This document shows positions 46,770 to 57,703 of a stretch of DNA of 64,000 nucleotides, in pieces. Each line of letters begins with the position of its first letter. Position 1 is the first letter of the stretch. This DNA comes from Zantedeschia hybrid cultivar (Eukaryota; Streptophyta; Magnoliopsida; Alismatales; Araceae), in contig JARZZO010000008.1 in the NCBI GenBank assembly GCA_030544215.1, forward strand, positions 32,093,614 to 32,157,613. The letters run 5' to 3'. The notes beneath the pieces were generated by a model. It was not told where the DNA came from. It ran no database searches and saw nothing but the letters and a program-made list of their open reading frames with translations. A program made the position numbers and the translations under genes.

Positions 46770-47395
46770 CTAAGATGTTCTGATTTCGAGGAACATGGAT
46801 AAATTAGTGAAAAGTTTGGCATAAGCTGAAGTGAGTTCTTGATAAGGTTTAAGCTTAGGATCTAGAGTTCGATATTTGGTTAGCACTTGGCAAAGGATTA
46901 GTTGACTATCACTTATAATTCTGAGTTTGGTGGCACTATGGAGATGAGCAGCCTCGAGACTAGCAAGAAGTGTCTCGTATTCAGCTATATTGTTAGTGAT
47001 TGGGAAGTCAAGCTGAAAGGCTTGTGGAATGGTGACACCTTCAGGTGATAACAGAACAATGCCGATACCCTTACCGTGGGAATTCAGAGCTCCATCAAAA
47101 TGCAGAGTCCACATATCATCTTTGATTCTGTCTATAGACATCAGTTCCTCATCCGAAAACTCCAATCGGATTGGATCAAAACGAGGAAGGGGATGGTGAG
47201 CGAGATGTTCTGCGATGGCATAACCTTTGATCGCTTTCTGTTGAATGTAAGTGATATCAAATTAAGATAGAAAGCTTTGCCATCGTGCTAACCTATCAGT
47301 GAGGACAGATTTCTCAAGGGAAACTTAATGAGATTCATCCTAGCGATGAGATGAACTTCATGGGCTAAAAAGTAGTGCTTCAATTTCTGAACCAC
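46770..47395 (-). pseudogene. Archaeal-type RNase H of gypsy C
   Basis: The end of the first RNase H (…AIKGYAIAEHLAHHPLPRFD) runs into a second RNase H. That domain has the catalytic Asp in WTLHFDGALNSHGKGIG, Glu in NIAEYETLLASLEAA and Asp in IISDSQLI. This duplicated, archaeal-type RNase H is typical of Tat-lineage Ty3 elements. The domain is cut after FLEIRTS, and the following ~90 bp are rearranged before the integrase fragment. Confidence 0.82.
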
Positions 47396-48853
47396 TCATA
47401 CAAGTGTTGCACATGTTTTCTCCATTGCTGTGTATCTTTGTTCCGCAGAGTTGAGAAGTTTAGAGAGATAGTAGACTGCTCTCTCCTTTCCTTCTTCATC
47501 TTCTTGTACTAAGACAGCCCCCACCACATCATCTAGGATAGAAATATATAGAATTAGATGTTTGTCCGGAGATGGTGGTCTCAAAACAGGAAGATTTGCT
47601 AAATAATTCATCAATCCATCAAATGCCTCTTGACACTTATCGTCCCAATCAAATTTGACTCCCGGCTTGGTAAGCTCGTAAAACGGCTTACACCTTTGTG
47701 AATGTTGGGAGACAAATCGGCGAATAAACTGCAACCTCCCGATTAATCCTCTCAACTCTTTCAAATTCTTGGGAGGTGGCATTTCTCTAATAGCCTTTGC
47801 TTTGTTGGGATCGATCTCAATGCGCCGTTTACTAACAATGAATCTAAGTAATTTTCCTGAGGATACCCCGAATACACATTTATTGGGGTTTATCTTCAAC
47901 TGATATTCTCTCGATCTTTCTAAAACTTTCGCCAAAACTTTGGCATGTTCAGCTCTTATCTTAGACTTTACTAACAAGTCATCCACATACACTTCTAAAT
48001 TTATATGCATCATGTCATGGAATATTGCCATCATACCCCTTTGATAAGTGGCTCCAGAGTTCTTCAATCCAAAAGGCATAACGACATAACAATATGTCCC
48101 CCAAGGTGTGGTGAATGATGTTTACTCTTGATCATCTTCTGCCAATTTAATTTGATTATATCCTAAGAATCTATCCATAAATGGTAGAGTTTCATAACCA
48201 GTTGTGTTGTCAATTAGTACATCAATGTGGGGCAGTGGGAAATCATCTTTAGGACATGCCCGATTCAAATTTCGAAAGTCAATATAGATTCTGACCTTCC
48301 CATCCTTTTTCATAACCGGGACTATGTTGGCCACCCATTGCGGATAGAGGACAACTCTAATAAACTTGGCTTTATGCAGCTTATCGATCTCTTCCTTCAT
48401 CTTCAAAGCCATTTGTGGGTGGAATCACCTTAACTTTTGTTTAACCGAGCTAGCTCCATCTTTTAACGTCAATCGATGTTCTACTAGTGATGAGTCTAAC
48501 CCCGGCATATCCTCATAGCTCAAGGCGAAAGTGTCCTTATAGTCTTTGAGAACTTGGACCACTGCCTCCTCATCTATTTCAGAAAGATTTTTACTAACGA
48601 GGACAACCTTAAGTTCGTCTATAGTTCCTAGGTTAATCTCTTTGGTAGGCTCTTCTACGGCAGCTGAGGGTTCATTAAATCTTTTCACTCCACTGGCATA
48701 CGTCTCAACCACATTCTCGTCATCTTCCTCATCTTCAGTAATGGGGTCTTTCTCATGTATCAATTCATACACCCCATATCCATTATTGACCGACTCATCA
48801 TCTACACAATCTTTTGGCATCTGAATAGAATTCTCTAACAGTTGAGGGATCAT
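47396..48853 (-). pseudogene. Reverse transcriptase and RNase H of gypsy C
   Basis: Three in-register open pieces (48853-48425, 48412-48122, 48079-47396) make up linker, fingers (KKDGKVRIYIDFRNLNRACP), palm (MDRFLGYNQIKL; VYVDDLLV near 47975) and connection plus RNase H. The first catalytic Asp is kept, but the usual MDGFSGYNQ is altered to MDRFLGYNQ. Stops separate the pieces. Confidence 0.85.
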
Positions 48854-51800
48854 AGAGCAAGAAAGGCATTTGAAAGCTAGATCCTGGAGGTATCTATCTG
48901 GAATTCTTTTACCCTTAGATTTCCTAGACTTCCTAACCTGATTAACCTACCTAGAACTAGACTCCCTATCTTGACCTAATGAGGACGAAGAAGGATAAAA
49001 ATCATGGGATACATGAGGGAATACAGGAGAATCCTCCCGAGGGGAGGGGCAGAACAAATCTAGAAGAGAATCTTGCCCAAATGACCCATGCGATGGGGTA
49101 CAGTCGGACAAGTATGAGGTTTCCTCAATGAGGATCTGGGAGGAAGAAGTTGCCGGATTGGCGTTTTTTTTTTTAGCAGAGAAGAGTTAATCATGAAACA
49201 ACAATGGATATGAATAGGAGGCGAATGGAGTGATGGAGGAAGCGGCACTAAGGCCAAAGGATTGGGGGGATCATATAGTAGTATGTCCCAGATTAGATCA
49301 TAAATCCTCTCCAGATCGAGAGGTGGTTTAGGGATAAGGTCCCGTGGGGACAGAGTAACCATAATGGGTGGAGCTCGTGGAATATCTTCTGTGATGACCC
49401 GCGACCAAGTCGAGGTCAGGAGTAGGGTGCAGAATAGAGTGTGAAGGGTGAAGATGAGAGAGGGATAAGTTCCTCTCCAGAGAAAATCATTAGTGTAACC
49501 AGCTTCATAGGGGTCATCTGGATCCCCTTTATCTATTTCCTTGGACAGCAAAATTCTCTTGTCAAACATGGCGCCGGGCCCTTCAATCAGCTCATCTATC
49601 AACTGTAGCCACTTTGGCTCTGAGGGATCAAGGAATAATCTGTTCAATGCAATGTACAGATCCCTCAGGTCGAACCACCGGTACCATTCACATTCTGGAT
49701 CGTGGAATTTTCTCCTTTTCATCGGCCGCAGAGCCTCAAAGGACTGGTATGTCAGCAATTATGAGTAGTGTCTAGCCAGGTCCCTCCCATATATGTCATG
49801 CAGGTCGAACTGGGAAGTGATTAGCACCGTGTTATCATTATCATGACTGATTACGGGCCCATTGACAAAATGTGTATGTAGGGTCCATGTCAAGGGATCC
49901 CGACCTTCTTTACATGGTGTGGTCATTGTTTCCCATGCCTTCTGGCCGTCTTCATCTTCTTGTTGCTGCACGATGTCATGCCTGACTCTTCTTGGCCTAT
50001 AGCCCAGGCCATTACCGGGTATCCTTCCGCTATCTTAACGGGCGTAGTTCTGCCCTGCAATTGCGTACCCATGCTCTTTCCAGGCTGATAGCCACCTTTC
50101 ATCATAATTTCCAACCAGGGGTACTCATGCACTTCCCCCTCTTCATGGCATCAATTGAATAAGGAATAAGCGGTGGCTTTCAAAGGATCGGCCACAGGAT
50201 GGTAAACATGTAATACCGATAACAAAAGTTGTTGGCCAGGTAAAGAAGTCGGCCTGATATTCAAAAAATGAGTAGTAGCAAGAATCGGCATTCTCGTGAC
50301 TTTAATAATGTGTCCCTTGTATGGAAATTTGAGGCATTGATGATTTGTAGAGGGAATTGCCTCAAGGGACTTAATGTAAGGGCGGCCAAAGATGCCCTTC
50401 AAAGATGGGTCGATTTCCAAGATGTGGAACTCAACCTCGTTATGACAAACATGGCCTAACTCTACTTTTAAATAAATCATTCCCAGATGAGAACGGGTAG
50501 AATTATCATAGGCTGTAACAGAAATAGAGGAAGACAGCTACTTCTCCTTGGGTATACCACACAGTTCCACGGTCTTTGGTGATAAAACATTGATTGAAGC
50601 CCCTGTGTCAACCAGGCATGCGTCTACGGCCTTCTTGCAAATGTTGACTGTAATGCTCAAAGCCATGCTTCTGGCTGCTGGTGGTGCTAGTTCCGACGTA
50701 TGGAATGAGATAAAGGGTTGATCCCCCTAAGGAACTAACAGTGTAGAGATCTTCTCTACCAGCACATCTTTGTTGACCATTACCTTCTGTAGGTACTCCA
50801 TCAGAGTTTCTTGATGGGTCTTAGATCACTTGATCAACTTGAGCACGGAGATTCATGCCGATGTCCTGTCTAATCGTTTCAACAGGTCATACTGAGTGCC
50901 TGGTGCTCTCTCATCATTATGTACTTCCTCTGGCGGCTGTGATGGGCCGTTTCTGACCGTGGATTGAGGAAAGACCTTGTTGAAGATCCTCCCACTCCGG
51001 AGCGTATGTTCTTCAAGCGTGGAAGGTCCAGGTGATAGTTTGAGCACCACGGGGTTGGTGGGTGGTTTAGATGGTGTGGGGGGTTGGTAAACAGGTGATG
51101 GTGTGGGATTGTTTGGTGGAGACATGGTGCGGATGAGGGGTTTAGAAGGTTGGATGCTGGAGGGCTAACTGGTCGGTGTGGGTGAAGTGAGGAATGTCAT
51201 ACGGAGTAACGGTTTGGATGGTTGTATAGCACTGGGGTAAGTGGTTGTGGAAGGTAATGTGGGGAATGACATGCGGAGTAATGGTTTTTGGATGGTAGGA
51301 GGGGTATATAGTTGGCTTGCGGAGGGTTGTTTAATGGAGGCGTGGTGGTGGAGGGGGTAATGGGCTTAATGGTGACGGGTTGCGGTTTGGGTATACGGAG
51401 AATGGGGCGTGGTGGTTGTCCGACGGTACTCTATAGATGGCCTGTTGAGTAAATAGAGGAAGAGTCCTCTACCTTCGACTGCTGCCCTCGATTAGCTTCA
51501 GGCTGGCTATTCATCAAGATAGGGGCAATATGATTCTGATGTTAATGCTCGGAGTTGCTACCACCTGTGCTGGCATTCTCTGTTGTTGTTGCTGCTGTTG
51601 CTGTTATGGTTGTTGTTGTTGTTGATGTTGATAGTCTTCTTGCCTTCAAAGTAGATATGTATTTCCTCATCTCCTCCCAGTCAATGCCTCCTTGTTCATT
51701 GAGATCATGGATGTAATCACGGAATTGGAAGTAAGCATCTATCGTATGCCCAGGTTGCCTGTCAAAGGCGCAATACCTAGAGGCGTCGGCGTTCTGAGGC

Positions 51801-52048
51801 CAGACTGTCTTCTCCCTGGGCAAGACTAAGGCATTGGCTGCCATCAGGGCATTAAAGATGTCCAGTAAAGATTCTGGGAGCGCTGGATATGTTGCCCTTT
51901 TAGGGCCTGGAGCTTTCCTCTATTGGTTGTAATCATTTGGGGGAGGTACATTATGATACGCCGGCGATACGCGCGGCTGGTACTATTGATGTTGGTTCGG
52001 TGGCTGCTACTACTGTGGCTGTTGGTACTGTGGCTGCTGATACTACTG
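48854..52048 (-). pseudogene. Gag C-terminus, protease and G-patch region of gypsy C
   Basis: Broken into short frames. 51844-51542 carries a knuckle in which C-x2-H has become C-x2-D (CAFDRQPGHTIDAYF) and the last Cys is Tyr. Near 50600 the protease retains DTGASINVL. 50480-50151 carries the end of protease (IFGRPYIKSL). 50132-49923 carries a degraded G-patch (GYQPGKSMGTQLQG). 49758-49060 carries the EWYRWFDLRDLY segment and ends at an A11 run (49164-49174). A fossil of the same polyprotein as in A and B. Confidence 0.78.
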
Positions 52049-53595
52049 CTACTGTGGTCTATAACCTTGCTGGTTTGGAGGTCTATAACCTTGCTGATTC
52101 GGAGGTCTATAACCTTGTTGGTTTAGTGGTTGCTGGTTTTTCATGAACTGGGGCTGATTGTTGTTCATGGTATTGACTTGCTCGTGGGAGAGCGTGCCCT
52201 CAGTTGTCGGACCCGTGCTAGGAGCGTTTGGCACGGCAGGCTTCCGAGGTGGAGGTCTGTTAGGTCGGTAAGGATCAAAGACATTGGAGAAAGTAGCATC
52301 CTTGAAGGCGTTTTGGCAATAATGCGCCCTCTCATAGAGTTCCGCCATGCTGGTCAGATTGTTCAAAGCAAGGACCAGCTTGTACTGAGGTATGGCATTG
52401 GATATCAACATTTTGACCTGTTCAGATTCGGACAAATAATCCTTAATTTTCTCTGCCATACTTCTCCATCTATCAGCGAATGTGATGAAGTCCTCATCGG
52501 ACTTCATTTTGTCAGCAACCAGATTAATTATGGACAGAGACGGTGCGACTCTGTCCTGGTATCGTTGAATAAATTTCCATGATACGATACCGTAATCTTC
52601 CACTTCATACGGTTCTAAGAGAATAACCACTCGAGGGCTGGTCCCTCTAATGACTTTCTGAATAGGAATGCTAACGACCTCTTGTCGTTTTGCCAGAAGG
52701 AGGATTCGTACATGAACTCCTTCAAGTGGGTGAAGAGATTACCAGTACCATTGTATTTCCTATACACTGGCATTTTCGAGGGTGGCAAATGAAACACAGG
52801 TAGACTTGGAAGACTAATCTCAGGCGTAGCCTTAACTCCCATCATCTTTTGAAAATTATTGAACTGCTCATCCATGCGCTCCATCTTCGCGAGCAGGGCT
52901 TGAGTTGTTGGATCAACTTGGGGAGGAGGTGGTGGTGGTACATGATAGGCCTGTTGCCTGGAGTATGTGGGGCAAGGTGGACAATAGGGTTGTGGTCCGG
53001 CAGCACTTCCGCCATGCCCGAGGGCATTTTGGTAAGTTGGCGTTGGCGGTCTTGCCGGTTGCCTTGAGGAGGACAGTTATGGCCCAGCCGGCCGAGAAGT
53101 TGAAACATGAAGGCCTTCCATGGCCTGATGAATAGAGGAAGTTTGCTAGGGAGGAAGTTGAGGAATAATAGGGGGAATTGTGGAATTTGGTTCAGTAGAA
53201 TGTAAGGACATCTTTCCCTTTAAAATAGACTGGATCGCCTCGAGCTGTTGATGATTCAGATGGGAGGCTAAAACCCCCAGAGCAGTAACTAGATCGGAGG
53301 GATTGGTGGAGGAGGGCTCATTCGGGTCAATGGCTCCCTCGAAGATAGGATTGGACATCGCATGCACGTGCGGAGGAAGATCAACGCCAGAATTGTATTG
53401 ATCTTGAATGACAGGAGGAGGGATATGGGAGTTTCCCTCATGTTGAGACAAATAAGAATGGGGATCACAGGGGGCATTAGCATCTCCCTCGTTCTCATAA
53501 TGATAATCAGATTCAAGAGGGGCATTAGCATGTCCCTCGTAGTTAACTAGAGCATCTGAAGCCATGCTCAAATCTCTACCTAATCGAAGCAACAT
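52049..53595 (-). pseudogene. gag of gypsy C
   Basis: Starts MLLRLGRDLSMASDALVNYE at 53595, as in A and B. The N-terminal acidic half (53595-53146) is separated by stops and a frameshift from the Retrotrans_gag part (52884-52615, NGTGNLFTHLKEFMYESSFW; 52630-52049, KFIQRYQDRVAPSLS). It ends in a short tandem repeat QQGYRPPN (three copies, 52060-52130) not present in A or B. Confidence 0.83.
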
Positions 53596-54543
53596 GATAT
53601 TAGATTTTTCAACAAAGATTTGCAGACAAGTTGTGCAGAGATTAGACAAACAAGTGGATGTTTAACGTTGTTTTAGGATTCCTTGTTAGATTATTTGGAT
53701 TCTGTTAACCACAAATTCACTCAACGAGTAGGATCCTAGTTTCAATTCAATTTCCACTGTTATATTCTAAGGCTCTTACTCACAACGACATGAAAATCTA
53801 ACCAGGAGTTCAATTAGTACAACCAGCCCGATGAACAAGGAGGAAAACCGACTCAATCAGAGAGAGGTGAAGACGTCAAGAAATGTTTCCTATGAGAAAG
53901 GGGGGTTAGCCCTAGTGCGTATGACCTGTGGCCGGGGTGGCCTCTAATGCTTAATATATACTGGGTCGATAGAAATCAAATCAAAGATCTAAGGACTGAA
54001 CAACAAAACAAAAATCTGCTTAAATCACGTCTCTGTCTCTCGACGCTATTCAAAATAGAGCTTTATTCGCAGAACCTCAGGCAGCAGACAGTAGGAAATT
54101 TTGCCTGAAAGGCATCGTGTATTGGCGACGCGGTTATGAAACGCGTCAATGTTCCTAGACGCTTTTCAAAACGCATAATCAACAATTAAGAAGGAATTTT
54201 TGGGTCAATTCCTCTCAAACTAACATGATAAAGCAGTAAATAATTAGCTCATGCGAATTTTTAATTTTTAACAGGATGATTTATCATTCAAACAACTAAA
54301 ACGTTCAATCAATCACACATTCTTCCTATCACAATCACAACTTTTTAATCAATCAAATGGGGAGGGCAAGATCTTGCCGCAAAGGTGTACACGTGAGAAT
54401 AATAATTGAACTAAAAACTCACCGATCGGTGAGGATGTGCCCGAGGGACACAGGTGGTGCACCGTGGGTGTCCGATTGATAAAGCAAGAACAAAAGAATT
54501 TAAAAGATGGTGAGACAAAGTCCCACCGTGATCGCCAAAAAGT
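53596..54543 (-). other. 5' leader and primer-binding site of gypsy C
   Basis: Leader homologous to A and B, with dyads at 54027-54046, 54112-54131 and 54143-54162. The primer-binding site is at 54520-54537, six bases from the LTR. The ATCAAGG hairpin of A and B is lost here. Confidence 0.75.
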
Positions 54544-55834
54544 TGTGAGTGCTTAAATTTGATATGTGATTATCATGAAAATTTGTTGATTAAATGACAA
54601 ATAAACTTATTAAAAACAATGTGATCGCCAGAAACTTTTGACTAAAAAGCTTCAAAAGATAAAGATTGATCGCTTACCTGTTTCAGACGTGAGAGATGTT
54701 GAAGTTCTTGATTCTTCCCCTTCAGCTGGCTGAAGAAAAAGAGCCCTTCTAACTTTGTTCTTGTTTTGAATGCTGATTGGACTTTGAAGATCGTCCAAAT
54801 TTTCTTTGTTGATTCCCTCCTCTTGATCTTCTTTATACCTTGCAAAGAATGAAATAAAAGAGAGAAGAAGACTAATAAAAACTAAATGGAGGTAGTATCT
54901 ATTCCAATAAAAATTCTAATCATGCAACTCAAACAAGATGAACTCACTTGTTTTATGGTCTTTAAAACCCCTTAACATGTGGGTTGGAAAAATATACTAG
55001 TGTTGTGTGAATAGCATGAAGTGATGTGATGTAGAATTATGAAACTAATATGATGAGATCAATTAATATAAGCAGAAATTAATTAAGAAGACTAAATTGG
55101 ATGGCCCCTGAAAAACTTTGGTTCTTGAATAATCTTGAAAAATGAAAAAAAGATGAAGAAAGGACGAAACTCTTCTTACAAGACTCCCGGAAGTAGTCGT
55201 GTAGCGCCTTGATCCTTCTTTAACTCCTTCAGCGTTTGGACGTCGTCTCTCTTGAATTCCTAACCTTTCCTTCTTCACAAGCTTGTGTATTTATAGACTT
55301 AAGTTCAAGACTTTACGCGCATCCGCGGTTACTTATAGATTAACATGAAATAGTTTGAAGCCAATCCAACCAAGAAACAGATAAATACAGGCTAATTCAT
55401 CATTATCTATAATTAACTAAAACGCGTCGCCCATGGGAGACGTCTTTTAGCTTAATTAAGATAAAGATAAACATCAGGAAGAAGAAACCAAATCACTTTA
55501 GAAAACCTAAATAGCGTCGTGTAAGGCAGACGTCTTTTAGTTAATCAAAAAATTAATTAAAAATCAAATTAAAAATCAAAATAGGAATAAAACCCTAAAT
55601 GGCGTCTTCGTATGTCGACGTCTTTTAGAATTTTTCATATTTGATTAAAAATCTGAATTAAAATAAATTTTAATAATAAACTTAAATTATGTCTGTCTTG
55701 ACCCAATGTTATTAAGACAATTATTCCAGTAAAAATTATAAAAATTAACCAATGATTAAATATCAGACCATTTTGATGCATTATTATATAACATGAAATT
55801 TACTCAAAATGATGTCAAAATTAGCATGTCTACA
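54544..55834 (-). repeat. 5' LTR of gypsy C (1291 bp)
   Basis: TG…CA ends, TATA box at 55295-55288 (minus), dyads at 55424-55443, 55514-55533 and 55602-55621. The spacers are the same as in the 3' LTR apart from single transitions. Confidence 0.92.
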
Positions 55835-57115
55835 GTGACATGTGGATTCGAAAACTCCCGTCAGACGGAAGGCGGAGCTGTCGGGAGCCGAAGCGGAGCC
55901 TCCAGATGGCTGCCTCGTGTCGTGCACCCAGGAGAGAGGAGAGAGAAAGAAGGTGGTGGCTAGGTCAAAGTTGTTGGCCCCCGACCTAGCGTCCGTTCTT
56001 TTATAATAAGTATATTTGTGATTTTTCACAAAAACCCATACTTATCCGAAATCCCGTCGGATTATCCATAGACGTGAAAACCTTTTGCGTGTGACCCTCT
56101 AGGCCCAAATACTAGTCCAGTTAATAGCCCATTAAGCCCAATAACTCTTTACGGACCCATTGAATTGAATTAATTAATATCCTTATATTAATTAATCAAC
56201 CGAATTTAGTGTCCTACAGTAAATTCAGACGGGCTTCCGATTACGTTAGATGCCAAGCAACATCGCGTTATCTTGGATGGCATTGGAGTTATCGCAACCC
56301 TCTATTGAAACCTTTCCATCATCGGTTAGCGCGCGGATATAATCCTTCATCCATACAATGTTCCCGAATCGACCTAGGATATGGTTTACTGTTAAACCCT
56401 AACTGATCGATTCACTTGAATCAGATGCTGCTAATCTATATCGGATAACTCTTTACCCCCTGGCCAGGGACTTAAGCGCATCATCCCCGGAATATTCTCT
56501 CTCATAATACCGAGAGTGGATGATCCCATATTGAACACACAATTTCCTGCAAGGCATTTCTCTGAACCCGATCATTTGACTTATTGATAACCCATGGTTA
56601 GGGATTCGTTAGTCAAAGTCAAAACTCAGAGACGTACCATCAAGGTATCTTTGGTGTCTCAGGTCCAAGGATCATCTACGCAACTGAGACAAAAGAATCG
56701 AGCTGGTTAACGGTAAGGTATATACCATCCAACGATTCTAGATCGGATCAATTCAGTGAACTCATTCTCCAATAAGCACATACAAGTCTAGCATAGTGTC
56801 TCTACACAAGTGACTTATAGGATCAGTCACTCTCATCATATGAGCTGAAGAAACCTGTACTAGTCTATCCGGATGGTTGATGTCCATCTCAAATATCCTC
56901 CGACTAAGAATAATTAAGAACATGTGTTTATAAGTCTTCGGTCCCGTAATTATGATCTCATTATAATCCGAAGATTGTTGCACATATTTATGGACTTCAT
57001 CATGATACAATAAATATAGATTAAACTAATTACACACAATGAATTAACGCCATTTATTAATAAACTGAATCAATACATAGTATCTGATTGGCTTTGAGAC
57101 CATCTAATACTATCA
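55835..57115 (-). repeat. Copia 1 3' LTR, right segment
   Basis: After the target copy gtgac (55835-55839) the sequence atgtggattcg continues the copia LTR exactly where the left segment stopped (compare atgcggattcgg at 57994). It ends aatactatca at 57115, next to the polypurine tract. Confidence 0.88.
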
Positions 57116-57128
57116 ATCTCCTACTTGG
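57116..57128 (-). promoter_or_regulatory. Polypurine tract of copia 1
   Basis: Minus-strand CCAAGTAGGAGAT immediately precedes the LTR start TGATAG. This is the usual position and composition of a Ty1/copia plus-strand primer. Confidence 0.7.
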
Positions 57129-57129
57129 A

Positions 57130-57703
57130 CTAAAGCCAATCACTTTTATGCAGAATACCCATATTCTCTAAGTGACGCTCAAAGACATTTTGAGATAAAA
57201 ACTTTGTCAGTGGATCTACTATATTGTCGGCTGAAGGAACTCTTTCCATACGACATCTCCTTGACTTCTGATGAGACCTTGGCTCTTTCTCTTGAGCAAT
57301 CGCCCCATTGTTGTCACATAGTAGTAGGACGGGACCAGATTTGCTTTCCACCACACCAAGATCGTCAATGAATTTCTTCATCTAGACAGCTTCCTTGGCG
57401 GCTTCAGCAACAACAATATATTCAGCTTCCGTTGTCGAATCAAAAAGTGGTTTTCTGCTTGAAACTTTTCCAGCTCACTGCTCTCCCATTGAGTCTGAAG
57501 ACAAAACCTGATCTCGACTTGCTGTTATCAGGATTAGATTGAAAACTTGAATCAGTGTATCCTTGCAGCTTCAAGTCTCCTCCTCCATAGATCAGAAACA
57601 TATCCTTAGTTCTTCTCAAGTACTTAAGGATGCATTTCACAGCCTTCTAGTGTTCATCACCTGGATCTGCCTGATGTCTGCTCGTAACGCTTAGAGCATA
57701 TGC
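57130..57703 (-). pseudogene. RT end and RNase H of copia 1
   Basis: Minus-strand copia pol end: SVTSRHQADPGDEH, KCILKYLRRTKDMFLIYGG, the RNase H start GYTDSSFQSNPDNSKSRSG, AVSWKSFKQ, then MKKFIDDLGV, LLCDNNGAIAQ and VDPLTKFL, up to the stop next to the polypurine tract. It has a stop in place of Trp after DEH and lacks about 16 residues between HQKSRR and ERVPSAD. Its upstream side is cut at 57703 by the copia 2 LTR; the 5-bp left flank is tatgc. Confidence 0.83.

Larger units (their letters stand above)
37099..55834 (-). mobile_element. Ty3/gypsy element C, complete LTR to LTR (18.7 kb) with antisense gene cargo
   Basis: The element has 5' LTR 54544-55834 and 3' LTR 37099-38386, and its target duplication is gcgac (37094-37098) against gtgac (55835-55839), one C-to-T change. 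Joining the flanks restores a copia LTR. Internal order on the minus strand is primer-binding site, leader, gag, protease, G-patch, RT, RNase H, archaeal-type RNase H and an integrase tail. A 7.7-kb region (38387-46140) then carries two genes on the opposite strand. The LTRs differ at about 13 of the first ~265 positions, mostly transitions, so the insertion is not recent. Stops, frameshifts and loss of the integrase core make it non-autonomous now. Confidence 0.92.
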
